From IMG/VR virus record IMGVR_UViG_3300005337_000019, positions 18,991-82,990 of that record: a stretch of 64,000 nucleotides of DNA. One strand, given 5' to 3'. Shown here piece by piece: positions 56,581 to 63,971 of the stretch. Source of the stretch: a virus. A model generated the notes under the pieces. That model had not been told where the DNA came from. It saw only the letters and a program-made list of their open reading frames with translations, and made no database searches. A program made the translations under genes and the position numbers. Each line of letters begins with the position of its first letter. Positions within the stretch are counted from its first letter, which is position 1.

Positions 56581-57585
56581 ATGACTATTTCCAGCGAAAC
56601 CACCGGTGCTCAAATGGAGATCGTCGTTCCCGAAAAGCTGGCGCACGACGTAAGTGAGCTCGTGCAACGGGCTTCGGAGATCACGATCGCGAGCGACCAG
56701 GACTACGCCGCGGCGGCCGCCTTCCTTAATGAGCTCGGCCGCGGCATCACGCAGATCGAGGATTTCTTCAAGCCGCACAAACAGAAGGCGCGCGCCACAT
56801 GGCAAGGGCTTGTCGACGACGAGAAGGATCGTCTCGCGCCGCTCGAGGCTGCACGGACCATCGTCCGCGACAAAAAGATGAAGCCCTATTACCTCGAGCA
56901 GGAACGGCTGCGTGCAGCCGAGAAGAAACGTCTCGAGGAAGTTGCGCTGAAGCAAGCGGAGGAGCGCAAACAGGCCGAGATCGCACAGGCGAAGAAGGAA
57001 GCCGAAGAGAAGGCGCGCATCGAGATCGAGGCGGCGAACCAGAAGGCGCAACAGGAGAAGGAAGCGAGCGAGCGCCAGGCGAAAGCAATCGAAGCCGACG
57101 CGCTCAAGCGCGCTGATGAGCTATTGGCATCCGGCAAGGCGGATGAGGCGCAACGCGTTCTCGATGACGCGGCCCAACGCCAGCAGAACCTGCGAGATGA
57201 CGCCGAAGAGACGGCCGAAAGGATTCAGCGCGAGGCTGCCGACGAGGCGGAGCGCGTGACCGCCGAGGGCGAGATCATCGCGCAGGACATCGCATCTACT
57301 GCCGTGCATGTGCCGATCGTCAGCATGGCCGCAGCTCCAAAGGCGCGCGGCACGTCGGCCGCCAAAAAGTTCAAGGCAGACCGCGAGACCTACGACAAGC
57401 GCAAGGCTGTGGCCTTCATCGCTGCCGAAGTCGCCCGCGGCAACGTGGCGCTCCTGTCCTGGTTCGATCTCAACTTCGCGAAGATTGACCAGAGCGCGGG
57501 TCAGATGCAGGAGCTTTTCCCGTCGTTCGAAACGTGCGGCATCAAAGTCGGCGAGGACACCACCATCCGCGGGAGCCGAAAGTAA
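56581..57585 (+). CDS. Coiled-coil phage protein of the recombination module
   Basis: 334 residues from ATG 56581 (MTISSETTGA). The N-terminal domain (ADQDYAAAAAFLNELGRGI-like, DFFKPHKQKARATWQGLVDD, RTIVRDKKMKPYYLEQERLR) matches a widespread phage coiled-coil family that travels with single-strand annealing and nuclease genes. Residues about 110-250 are an extremely charged single helix. The end is a small globular domain (VALLSWFDLNFAKIDQSAGQ). Role in DNA metabolism inferred from genome context. Confidence 0.65.
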   Translation: MTISSETTGAQMEIVVPEKLAHDVSELVQRASEITIASDQDYAAAAAFLNELGRGITQIEDFFKPHKQKARATWQGLVDDEKDRLAPLEAARTIVRDKKMKPYYLEQERLRAAEKKRLEEVALKQAEERKQAEIAQAKKEAEEKARIEIEAANQKAQQEKEASERQAKAIEADALKRADELLASGKADEAQRVLDDAAQRQQNLRDDAEETAERIQREAADEAERVTAEGEIIAQDIASTAVHVPIVSMAAAPKARGTSAAKKFKADRETYDKRKAVAFIAAEVARGNVALLSWFDLNFAKIDQSAGQMQELFPSFETCGIKVGEDTTIRGSRK

Positions 57586-57890
57586 TGAGCGTACTTCTCG
57601 CCGCGATCAATCGTGCCCGCCAGGCTCGCGGAAATGACGACAGCGGCATTTTGATCGAGTGCCCCGATGGTTTGGTCGTGGGGGCGACGATCGACGCTCA
57701 CGGGCGCGAGAGTGGCGGCGAGTTCGTGCCGTGCGGGAGACAGGTGTCCTACCGGGGCGCCTGTCCCCGCTGTGGCAGCCGTAGCTGGGCGCCGGCGGGG
57801 CCGGATGAGTCGACGCCTGTCGACCTGAAGGCGAAGCGCGAGGAGCGTGCCGCGCGCAATATTTTGAGGCTCGTGGGGGGCATGGATTGA
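57585..57890 (+). CDS. Small zinc-ribbon protein
   Basis: 101 residues, TAATG overlap with the previous stop. FVPCGRQVSYRGACPRCGSR gives three to four Cys ligands, and a basic helix follows. Function unknown. Confidence 0.6.
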   Translation: MSVLLAAINRARQARGNDDSGILIECPDGLVVGATIDAHGRESGGEFVPCGRQVSYRGACPRCGSRSWAPAGPDESTPVDLKAKREERAARNILRLVGGMD

Positions 57891-57899
57891 TGATCGTGG

Positions 57900-58170
57900 A
57901 AGGCTCGAGCAACGCTGTGGAAAACCTGCGGAATCTCTCCGGATTTCCCGAGTCGCGCCACTCGGCGCAATCGAGGCTGCGGAAAAATGCGGCCTCGATC
58001 CTCAAATTTTCCGCGCTGTTTTCCGCAATTCAAAACCCACCTATCCGACGCAGGGCCATAGCGTTGCCCGAGTTTTCCACAATTCATGCTAACCACTACC
58101 ACTACCACAAGAAAGAGAGACCTGTATTTCAGATGGAACCGGCGACTGAGCAAACTGCGGAAAACGCACC
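57900..58170. other. Candidate replication origin: DnaA-box cluster
   Basis: Six copies of TTTTCC(A/G)C(A/G) lie within 250 bases: 57916-57924 (minus), 57978-57986 (minus), 58007-58015, 58019-58027, 58073-58081 and 58156-58164 (minus). Two of them, TTTTCCACA, fit the bacterial DnaA consensus TTWTNCACA; the others differ by A to G. The stretch is less GC-rich than its surroundings. It precedes a gene for a double-HTH protein, which is a common place for phage origins. Confidence 0.55.
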
Positions 58171-58897
58171 GCCACCGGTGCCGCGGTGTCGCGGCAAAAT
58201 CATGAAGCCGTGCGACGATTGCCGCGCGGATTTCTTCGGTCTCGGCACGACGCGCTTCTGCGCCGAATGCCGCTACAAGCCTGGCAACCGCAAGCCGGCT
58301 GGGAGGAAACGTTACGTTCCCACGCCTGAGATCGATCGCGTCATCCGGGATGAATTCGCGCCGCACACGCGGGACGGGCGAACAAAGCGCCTGGCGGCGC
58401 AACTCGGGTGGAGCGTGGACGCAGTACAGAAGCGCGCCACTGAGCTCGGCCTCACGGTCAGACCGCGCGTCGCATGGGGGGAAAAGGACACGGCTCTGCT
58501 GGAAAAGTGGGCTGGTCAGCGGTCGCCGGCGTGGATTGCGGAGAACCTTCGCAAGCGTGGATTTCCGGGCCGCACCCGATCGGCCGTCGTGCAAAAAATC
58601 AACAAGCTCGGCCACCTCTCCGCCGTGAAGGAGGGTTACAGCGGAAACGAGTTGATGGTCTGTTTCGGCGTCACCGAGCCGACCGTCAGCGCATGGATTC
58701 GAAAAGGCATGCTGAAGGCGCGCGCATCGGAACACCTGCGCGGCCGCCGGCATCCATGGGTGATCGAGGAAGAGGCCATCGTCGATTTCATCCTCAAAAA
58801 CCCGACAGCATTCCGGCTGCGCGACGTGGATCAGACCTGGTTTCTCGATCTGATCGATGCGTACATGTGCCGCAAAGCGGTGCCGGGGAAAACGTAA
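58133..58897 (+). CDS. DNA-binding protein with zinc knuckle and two HTH segments, possible replication initiator
   Basis: 254 residues from ATG 58133; the frame is open to 57887, but the upstream part reads as non-coding and overlaps the DnaA-box cluster. CDDCRADFFGLGTTRFCAEC (about residues 25-44) is a zinc ribbon. LAAQLGWSVDAVQKRATELG and a second WSV/KINKLGHLSAV segment form one helix-turn-helix set; MVCFGVTEPTVSAWIRKGML (about 177-196) forms another. A replication or regulatory role is inferred from the domains and from the adjacent candidate origin. Confidence 0.6.
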   Translation: MEPATEQTAENAPPPVPRCRGKIMKPCDDCRADFFGLGTTRFCAECRYKPGNRKPAGRKRYVPTPEIDRVIRDEFAPHTRDGRTKRLAAQLGWSVDAVQKRATELGLTVRPRVAWGEKDTALLEKWAGQRSPAWIAENLRKRGFPGRTRSAVVQKINKLGHLSAVKEGYSGNELMVCFGVTEPTVSAWIRKGMLKARASEHLRGRRHPWVIEEEAIVDFILKNPTAFRLRDVDQTWFLDLIDAYMCRKAVPGKT

Positions 58898-58899
58898 CG

Positions 58900-59481
58900 A
58901 TGGCGCGCATCAACACGCAGTGCCCGGACTGCAAGCGGATGTTTCTCGTCGAGCGAGAGATGTGGCTTGCGATCCAGCGAGGAGACGCTGACGCGCTCGC
59001 GCAGACGTGCGGTCGCGGCGATTGCCAGGAGCTCGCGCGGGCGATCGCTGTAGAGCAAACCAAAGCCATCTCATCACCGCGGCGCCGGCGGCAGTCGTTC
59101 CCGCCGGAACTGCGTCAGCAAGCGGTCCCGGAGAAGAACACGCAGGCCGCGATTCTCCACTACCTCGCCATTCGCGGGATCTTCGCCTGGCGTCAAAACC
59201 AGGGCGCGATGCGGATGGAAAACAAAGCAAACGAGATGGGCCGCAGAAAGCGCCGGGACAGATTCATCAGGTTCGCCGCGGTCGATGGCATCAGCGATAT
59301 CATCGGCATCTACAAAGGCCGGTTTCTCTCCATCGAAGTAAAAAAGGTCGGCAACAAACCCACGGATCACCAGCGCGATTTTCTGACGCGCGTCGACAAA
59401 GAGGGCGGCATCGCAATCGTCGCCTACAGTGTCGACGACGTTGTGAGCGCGCTTGCAGACGTGGATCGAGGAGCACGATGA
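58900..59481 (+). CDS. VRR-NUC domain nuclease
   Basis: 193 residues. The N-terminus has a CPDCKRMF knuckle; the nuclease core starts near residue 77: EKNTQAAILHYLAIRGIFAW, WRQNQGAM, GISDIIGIYKGRFLSIEVKK (about 131-150) and GGIAIVAYSVDDVVSAL. The Glu, the Gly-Ser-Asp and the IEVK Glu-X-Lys are the PD-(D/E)XK ligands of VRR-NUC enzymes, which cut branched or flapped DNA. It probably resolves recombination intermediates. Confidence 0.8.
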   Translation: MARINTQCPDCKRMFLVEREMWLAIQRGDADALAQTCGRGDCQELARAIAVEQTKAISSPRRRRQSFPPELRQQAVPEKNTQAAILHYLAIRGIFAWRQNQGAMRMENKANEMGRRKRRDRFIRFAAVDGISDIIGIYKGRFLSIEVKKVGNKPTDHQRDFLTRVDKEGGIAIVAYSVDDVVSALADVDRGAR

Positions 59482-59559
59482 ACGCACGGGATCCGCCGCT
59501 GAAAACGAAAACCGAGAACCATGCGGTAACCACCGATCGAGAAACGCAAAGGAGAGTTC

Positions 59560-59928
59560 ATGACAACCACCGACGACGAACCTCTGGCACGCATCGACTT
59601 CACGCTGCTCACGCAAACGATCACCGTGAAAGAGGGCGGCCTGACGCTCACGCTGGCCGAGCAACTGGACAACCTGTTCCGCCAGGCGGTCGCGGAAGCG
59701 CGCTACCACGGGAAAGAGGCGTCCATCACGCTCGAGCTAAAGTTCAAGCCCGGCAGCGGCAATCAGCTCGACGTTTTCCCCACCACGAAATCGAAGCTGC
59801 CGATCGCGAAGCCGAACGCAATTCCGCTGTTCGGCAACGACGCTGGCGATGTGTTCGGCGAAGACCCGGCGCAGCGCCCCATTCCGAAAACCACGCAGTT
59901 CCGAACCGTCAGGAATGAACGCAAATGA
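59560..59928 (+). CDS. Hypothetical phage protein
   Basis: 122 residues preceded by AAAGGAGAG. A short helix (LDNLFRQAVAEARYHGKEAS) and a strand (TLELKFKPGSGN) form a small alpha/beta fold I recognise only as common in phages next to DUF2303. It overlaps the DUF2303 gene by ATGA. Confidence 0.65.
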   Translation: MTTTDDEPLARIDFTLLTQTITVKEGGLTLTLAEQLDNLFRQAVAEARYHGKEASITLELKFKPGSGNQLDVFPTTKSKLPIAKPNAIPLFGNDAGDVFGEDPAQRPIPKTTQFRTVRNERK

Positions 59929-60812
59929 CCGACCTCACTCAAGCAGCCATCCTTCACATTCAGGACACCTCGGCCGCCGCGAAGCGTCAGGCGGTCATCA
60001 CGCTCAGCGATGGCAGCGGCCGCGTGCTCGTCTACAACGACGGCGAGAAGAAGTACGACGATCTCGCGCGCTACGTCGTGAAGTCGGACACGGTGTCGAA
60101 CATCGAATCGTTCGCCGACATGGTGATCGCCGAGGCGCAGCGCCGCGGCCAGAAGAATCACGTCGCAGGATCGGTGGAAGGAGACGACGGCTACAACCCG
60201 AATTCCGGCGAGTTCATGAACGTCATCTTCACCGAGAGGGGCGCCACGTTCATCGCCGACACCAACGACCGGCGCGATGTTTTCTATTACCAGCGCAAGC
60301 CGAGCGTGCACTGGGAGCTTCTGGTCAACGCGCTCGACAAACAGATGGCGCACAAGGCGTTTCTCATCTGGCTCGAGAAGCTGCGCCCGATCATCGGCAC
60401 CGTGGGCCCGCAAGGACAGTTTCAGCCGGCCTACAACGACATCGCGTCGGCGTTCCGCGCGCTGCGTCTGTCGCAGTCGTCGAAGATGCTCAGCGAGCCG
60501 CTCCTCAACGACGGCGGTGCGAAAGGCTCGACGATCGAGTTCAAGCTGGAGGTGCGCGGTCAGGCCGGCGGCGTCGACGTGCAGATCCCGCAACTGATTC
60601 CGGTCTCGGTGCAGTTCGCCCGCGGCGACAAGCGGCGCTACGAGTTCGACGTGGCGATCGACATCAACGGCGGCGAGGGCGATCAGCCGATCATCACGCC
60701 GTATGCGCCGGCGGTGACCGCGATTCAGGAACAGGCCATCATCGACGAGATGATGGAATTCGACGCGGCCACTCAGCAACTGCCGAAGCTCCTGAACGTC
60801 GTCAACTTCTGA
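59925..60812 (+). CDS. DUF2303 family protein
   Basis: 295 residues. The pattern SNIESFADMVIAEAQRRGQK, a beta segment with RDVFYYQRKPSVHWELLVNA and the C-terminal VDVQIPQLIPVSVQF stretch is that of DUF2303, a phage family of unknown function often near recombination genes. Length matches the family. The same frame stays open for 68 codons after the TGA (see findings). Confidence 0.75.
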   Translation: MTDLTQAAILHIQDTSAAAKRQAVITLSDGSGRVLVYNDGEKKYDDLARYVVKSDTVSNIESFADMVIAEAQRRGQKNHVAGSVEGDDGYNPNSGEFMNVIFTERGATFIADTNDRRDVFYYQRKPSVHWELLVNALDKQMAHKAFLIWLEKLRPIIGTVGPQGQFQPAYNDIASAFRALRLSQSSKMLSEPLLNDGGAKGSTIEFKLEVRGQAGGVDVQIPQLIPVSVQFARGDKRRYEFDVAIDINGGEGDQPIITPYAPAVTAIQEQAIIDEMMEFDAATQQLPKLLNVVNF

Positions 60813-61044
60813 ACGCACAGCGCATGCGCGGAGCTCGTATACCCAACGCTTTACGCAGGAGATGAGAACCCGTATCGGTGGATAATCGAGTTTTCAGAAG
60901 CAATGCGCAAGGCATTCAAAAGCATCGAAAATTTAGCTCTCGAAACGGGTTCTTACGCCAACGCGAAGGAACAAGCCGACCGGAGTTTCAGCCGCATCTG
61001 GCGTAACACGTTCGGATGACGGTCGGTCCCATCCCTGGGGAATG
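60813..61044. other. Intergenic region with in-frame open extension
   Basis: No separate gene is certain. The frame of the DUF2303 gene continues open from 60813 to TGA 61017-61019 with protein-like residues (for example ENPYRWIIEFSEAMRKAFKS). An ATG at 60903 would give a 38-residue peptide but lacks an RBS. Either readthrough or a gene remnant is possible. Confidence 0.4.
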
Positions 61045-61079
61045 AACGGCGTCGGCGAAAGTCGGCGCCGTTTTCATTT
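61045..61079 (+). terminator. Intrinsic terminator
   Basis: AACGGCG (61045-61051) pairs with CGCCGTT (61066-61072) and TTTTCATTT overlaps and follows the stem. It ends the DUF2303 transcription unit and precedes a class B promoter by nine bases. Confidence 0.75.
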
Positions 61080-61087
61080 GCGCGCTT

Positions 61088-61107
61088 CATTCGTCGTGAC
61101 GTAGAAT
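61088..61107 (+). promoter_or_regulatory. Class B promoter for the Gp37/Gp68 gene, leaderless
   Basis: Box 61088-61107 ending TAGAAT (61102-61107), variant TTCGTCGTGACG. A weak TTGCGC at 61078-61083 could serve as -35. ATG 61115 is eight bases past the -10; an in-frame ATG at 61106 overlaps it. Confidence 0.75.
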
Positions 61108-61114
61108 GATCCGC

Positions 61115-62188
61115 ATGGGAAACACAACGATCGAATGGACGTGGCAACGGCTGCCCGGCGGCGGCCTGATCATCGAAGGCAGAACCGTCAACGGATGGAG
61201 CGGCTGCACGAAGGTCATCCTTCCGAGCGGCAAACCGGACCCGCAGTGCATGCACTGCTATGCCGAGCGAGAAGAGGACAAACGGCGTGGCCGCTCGCGG
61301 TGGGGCCGCGGCAATCCGCGAACGCTGTTCAAGTCGTGGAGCGCCAACATGCGGAAGTGGAATGAGGAGGCGAAGAAGCTCGGCGTGGCGCCGTTCGTCT
61401 TCGGTCACTCGCTTTCTGACTGGGCCGATGAGGAAGTTCCCGACGCATGGCGCGACGCCATCATGGATGTCGCAGAAAAGTGCACGAACCTCGTCATGCT
61501 CTGGCTCACGAAACGCGTGGAGTACGCGGCGGAATACTGGCACCGCCGATATCCGACTGGGATTCCCGACAATTTCTACTTCGGATTTTCTGCCGGCAAC
61601 GTAGAAGGCTTTCTGACGCGCGCGAAGTGGGCGTCGATCGTTCCGGCGGCCGTCAAGTTTGTGTCGATCGAGCCGTATGTCGAGCCGTTCGCGGAGCTCC
61701 TTCGGATGAACGTGAAGCGCCCCGAAGGATGGGCCGGCGGGTGGCGTCCTCTGGTCGACTGGGTTCTGACCGGCGGCGAAACCGACACCTTCGAACGGAT
61801 CGCCAGTCGGATCGTGCACAGCTCGCATTACGAGGACGTGATCGACGTGGCGCACGAGGCCGGATTGTGGGGCCATTTCAAACAGTGGGGCAACCTCGCG
61901 CCGTTGACGCAAAGCCTCGGCGGCGTGGTGCCTGTGCGTATCGCCGGCGTGACCCGCAGCGGCATCCACATCGTCGACATGCGCATCGAAGGGCGCGCTG
62001 TTGAGGGTCCCGACATCGTCAGCGGCCGCGTGACGGTCGAGCAGCTAAAAGAGGCATTCGGCATCGCGCCCGATGATGATCTTGAGATCCACGGCTTTCT
62101 CGGCGGACCACAGGGCAAGCACGCGCACGGCCGGATGCTCAATGGTCGCGAGGTGCACGAGCACCCGCCGGCGAGGTTGATCGCCTGA
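61115..62188 (+). CDS. Gp37/Gp68 family protein (DUF5131), radical-SAM-like
   Basis: 357 residues from ATG 61115. TTIEWTWQRLPGGG, VNGWSGCTKV and PDPQCMHCYAEREEDKRRG reproduce the family signature IEWT...GC...C..CYAE, where three Cys should hold an iron-sulfur cluster. LWLTKRVEYAAEYW and VDWVLTGGE are other family segments. Members occur in many phages and prophages; a modification role is suggested by the radical-SAM-like cluster but no substrate is known. It is followed by a Dam methylase whose start overlaps its stop. Confidence 0.85.
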   Translation: MGNTTIEWTWQRLPGGGLIIEGRTVNGWSGCTKVILPSGKPDPQCMHCYAEREEDKRRGRSRWGRGNPRTLFKSWSANMRKWNEEAKKLGVAPFVFGHSLSDWADEEVPDAWRDAIMDVAEKCTNLVMLWLTKRVEYAAEYWHRRYPTGIPDNFYFGFSAGNVEGFLTRAKWASIVPAAVKFVSIEPYVEPFAELLRMNVKRPEGWAGGWRPLVDWVLTGGETDTFERIASRIVHSSHYEDVIDVAHEAGLWGHFKQWGNLAPLTQSLGGVVPVRIAGVTRSGIHIVDMRIEGRAVEGPDIVSGRVTVEQLKEAFGIAPDDDLEIHGFLGGPQGKHAHGRMLNGREVHEHPPARLIA

Positions 62189-63066
62189 TGGCGACGACCC
62201 GAGTCACGAGACCGCCGATGCGATATTTCGGCGGGAAATGGGTCATCGCGAAATGGCTCATCAGCAACTTCCCCGATCACCGCGTATACGTCGAGCCGTA
62301 CGGTGGCGGAGCGTCCGTGCTGTTGCGAAAGCCGCGCGTCTACTCCGAGGTTTACAACGATATCGATGGCGAGATCGTCAACGTGTTCCGCGTGCTCCAG
62401 AACCCCGAGAAGGCGGCGCAGCTCCGCAAGCTCCTGCACCTCACCCCGTTCGCACGCGACGAGTTTAAGCTCTCGTTTTCGCCGTTCACGCCGACGAACC
62501 TGAAGAAGTTCGGCGACGTCGAGATGGCGCGCCGCACGATCATCCTCTCGCTCATGGGCTTCGGTGCGGACGCGATGCTGCGGCTGTCGACAGGCTTTCG
62601 CGCGGTGTCCAACCGCTCCGGCACAACACCGGCGCATGATTGGAGCAACTATCCAGATTGTGTGCCGGCGTTCGTTGAGCGACTGCGTGGCGTCACGATC
62701 GAGAACCGCGACGCGTTGGACATCATCCGGCAGCACGACGGGCTCGAGACGCTGTTCTACCTCGACCCGCCATACGTTCATGACACGCGATCGCGCAAGA
62801 CGAACCGGAAGAGCGGACGCGTCAAGGCACACGGCTACCGGCATGAGATGACCGACGACGACCACCGCGAGCTAGCGGCGCGTTTGATGGAGCTGCGCGG
62901 CGCAGTCGCGATCTCCGGTTACCACTGTCCGCTCTACGACGAGCTTTATGGCGAATGGCAGTGCGTCGAGAAGACAACGCATGCGGACGGCGCGCGCGAT
63001 CGCCTGGAGGCGTTATGGCTGTCGCCGCGGGCGGTCGTGCAGCAGAAGCTCTTGGCGGTGGGTTGA
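62188..63066 (+). CDS. dam: DNA adenine methylase, Dam (D12) class
   Basis: 292 residues. MRYFGGKWVIAKWLISNFPD (residues 11-30) is the FGGK motif, VEPYGGGASVLL follows, YNDIDGEIVNVFRVLQ is the DxN motif, and FYLDPPYVHD (about residues 190-199) is the catalytic DPPY. GYHCPLYDELYGEWQCVEKT is a further family motif. It transfers a methyl group to N6 of adenine; the target, often GATC in this class, cannot be confirmed from the sequence. Symbol used in the family sense. Confidence 0.88.
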   Translation: MATTRVTRPPMRYFGGKWVIAKWLISNFPDHRVYVEPYGGGASVLLRKPRVYSEVYNDIDGEIVNVFRVLQNPEKAAQLRKLLHLTPFARDEFKLSFSPFTPTNLKKFGDVEMARRTIILSLMGFGADAMLRLSTGFRAVSNRSGTTPAHDWSNYPDCVPAFVERLRGVTIENRDALDIIRQHDGLETLFYLDPPYVHDTRSRKTNRKSGRVKAHGYRHEMTDDDHRELAARLMELRGAVAISGYHCPLYDELYGEWQCVEKTTHADGARDRLEALWLSPRAVVQQKLLAVG

Positions 63067-63240
63067 ATGAGGATCGGAATCGTCGAACATCGGTGGACGG
63101 CGCGTGCATACGACGAAGCCCTGTTCAGCATCGTCTGCAGTGTGCATAAGTGGGCGCTCGGCATCGTCGTGCACACTTGGGGGCTGCGCGTGATTCTAGT
63201 CGCGTGGCATGTCTGCCTTCACTGGAAGGGCGAGCGATGA
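63067..63240 (+). CDS. 57-residue membrane-like protein
   Basis: Starts directly after the Dam stop: MRIGIVEHRWTARAYDEALF, then SIVCSVHKWALGIVVHTWGL and RVILVAWHVCLHW, a hydrophobic helix with His and Trp. Its stop overlaps the next ATG. A small membrane peptide of unknown role. Confidence 0.55.
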   Translation: MRIGIVEHRWTARAYDEALFSIVCSVHKWALGIVVHTWGLRVILVAWHVCLHWKGER

Positions 63241-63446
63241 TCGTCAGGTCGGCCGAACTTTTTTTCACGCGGATCACGAGGCCGAGGTACGGAAGCCGCT
63301 GCCGGCGCGGCGAGCGGCTGTATCGAATGCACGGACTTCGACGGGCGACGCCGATGAAACCAACTATCGCGCGCCTTTTGAACTGCGTGCTCCTCTCTTC
63401 GCCATTCACGCGGGCCCTTCGCGTTCGTCCGAATATGGTCAAGTAG
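63237..63446 (+). CDS. Small basic protein
   Basis: 69 residues from ATG 63237, overlapping the previous stop; the next gene begins directly after its stop. Arg-rich, with one hydrophobic stretch (ARLLNCVLLSSPF). No family recognised; the tight packing supports it, composition does not strongly. Confidence 0.45.
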   Translation: MIVRSAELFFTRITRPRYGSRCRRGERLYRMHGLRRATPMKPTIARLLNCVLLSSPFTRALRVRPNMVK

Positions 63447-63971
63447 ATGACGATCACGCGGCCACTGTTCCCGCTCCTCTGGTTCGATGAGATCGCGCTC
63501 GACGACGCGAATGCGCTGCTCGCCGCGTGGGAGCACAAGATGGGCGCCGTCGAACGACCGAACGGCTACGCCGTCTGTCACGCCCTCGTGCATCGCAGTG
63601 AGCCTGTCGCGGTCACCGTCTCGTCGACGCTCATCCGCCTCAACGCCGGCGCGGGCCTGAAGCACCTGACGCGTGACAACACCGTCGAGTTGTCGCGTCT
63701 CTGCGCCTCGCGCTCGGGACTGTGCCGCGTCGCACTTCGCATGTGGCGCGAGTTCGTGTTTCCGAGCTTGGGGTTCAAGCACGCGCTGAGCTACCAGGAC
63801 GCAGACCTTCACAACGGCGCTACGTACCGCTTTGACGGGTGGGCGCGCGCGCCGCGCATCTCCAGCAGTGGGACCGATCAACGCAGCGGCAAGAAAGGCC
63901 GGAGGAAGTGGCTGTGGGTGTGGCCGCCGACCGGCTTGGACGCCTCAAAAATTCAGACCGCGGAGGAATAA
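63447..63971 (+). CDS. Mom / XF1762-like GNAT acyltransferase
   Basis: 174 residues. VAVTVSSTLIRLNAGAG, VELSRLCASRSGLCRVALRM, FPSLGFKHALSYQDADLHNG and ATYRFDGWARAP follow the pattern of the XF1762/Mom GNAT family: the ELSRL strand, the helix, the second Glu/Asp-rich strand with HxGATYRxxGW. Mu Mom attaches a carbamoylmethyl-type group to adenine in DNA. Next to Dam and a radical-SAM-like protein, a DNA hypermodification role is likely but inferred. The C-terminus is basic. Confidence 0.7.
   Translation: MTITRPLFPLLWFDEIALDDANALLAAWEHKMGAVERPNGYAVCHALVHRSEPVAVTVSSTLIRLNAGAGLKHLTRDNTVELSRLCASRSGLCRVALRMWREFVFPSLGFKHALSYQDADLHNGATYRFDGWARAPRISSSGTDQRSGKKGRRKWLWVWPPTGLDASKIQTAEE

Noticed and set aside
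57887-58132. N-terminal extension of the double-HTH protein
   Set aside because: Encoded residues lack structure and the DNA carries the DnaA-box cluster; ATG 58133 starts just before the recognisable domains.
59007-59918. 303-codon frame overlapping the nuclease and DUF2303 neighbour genes
   Set aside because: Arg/His-rich shadow; the VRR-NUC and the 59560 genes have clear motifs or RBS in other frames.
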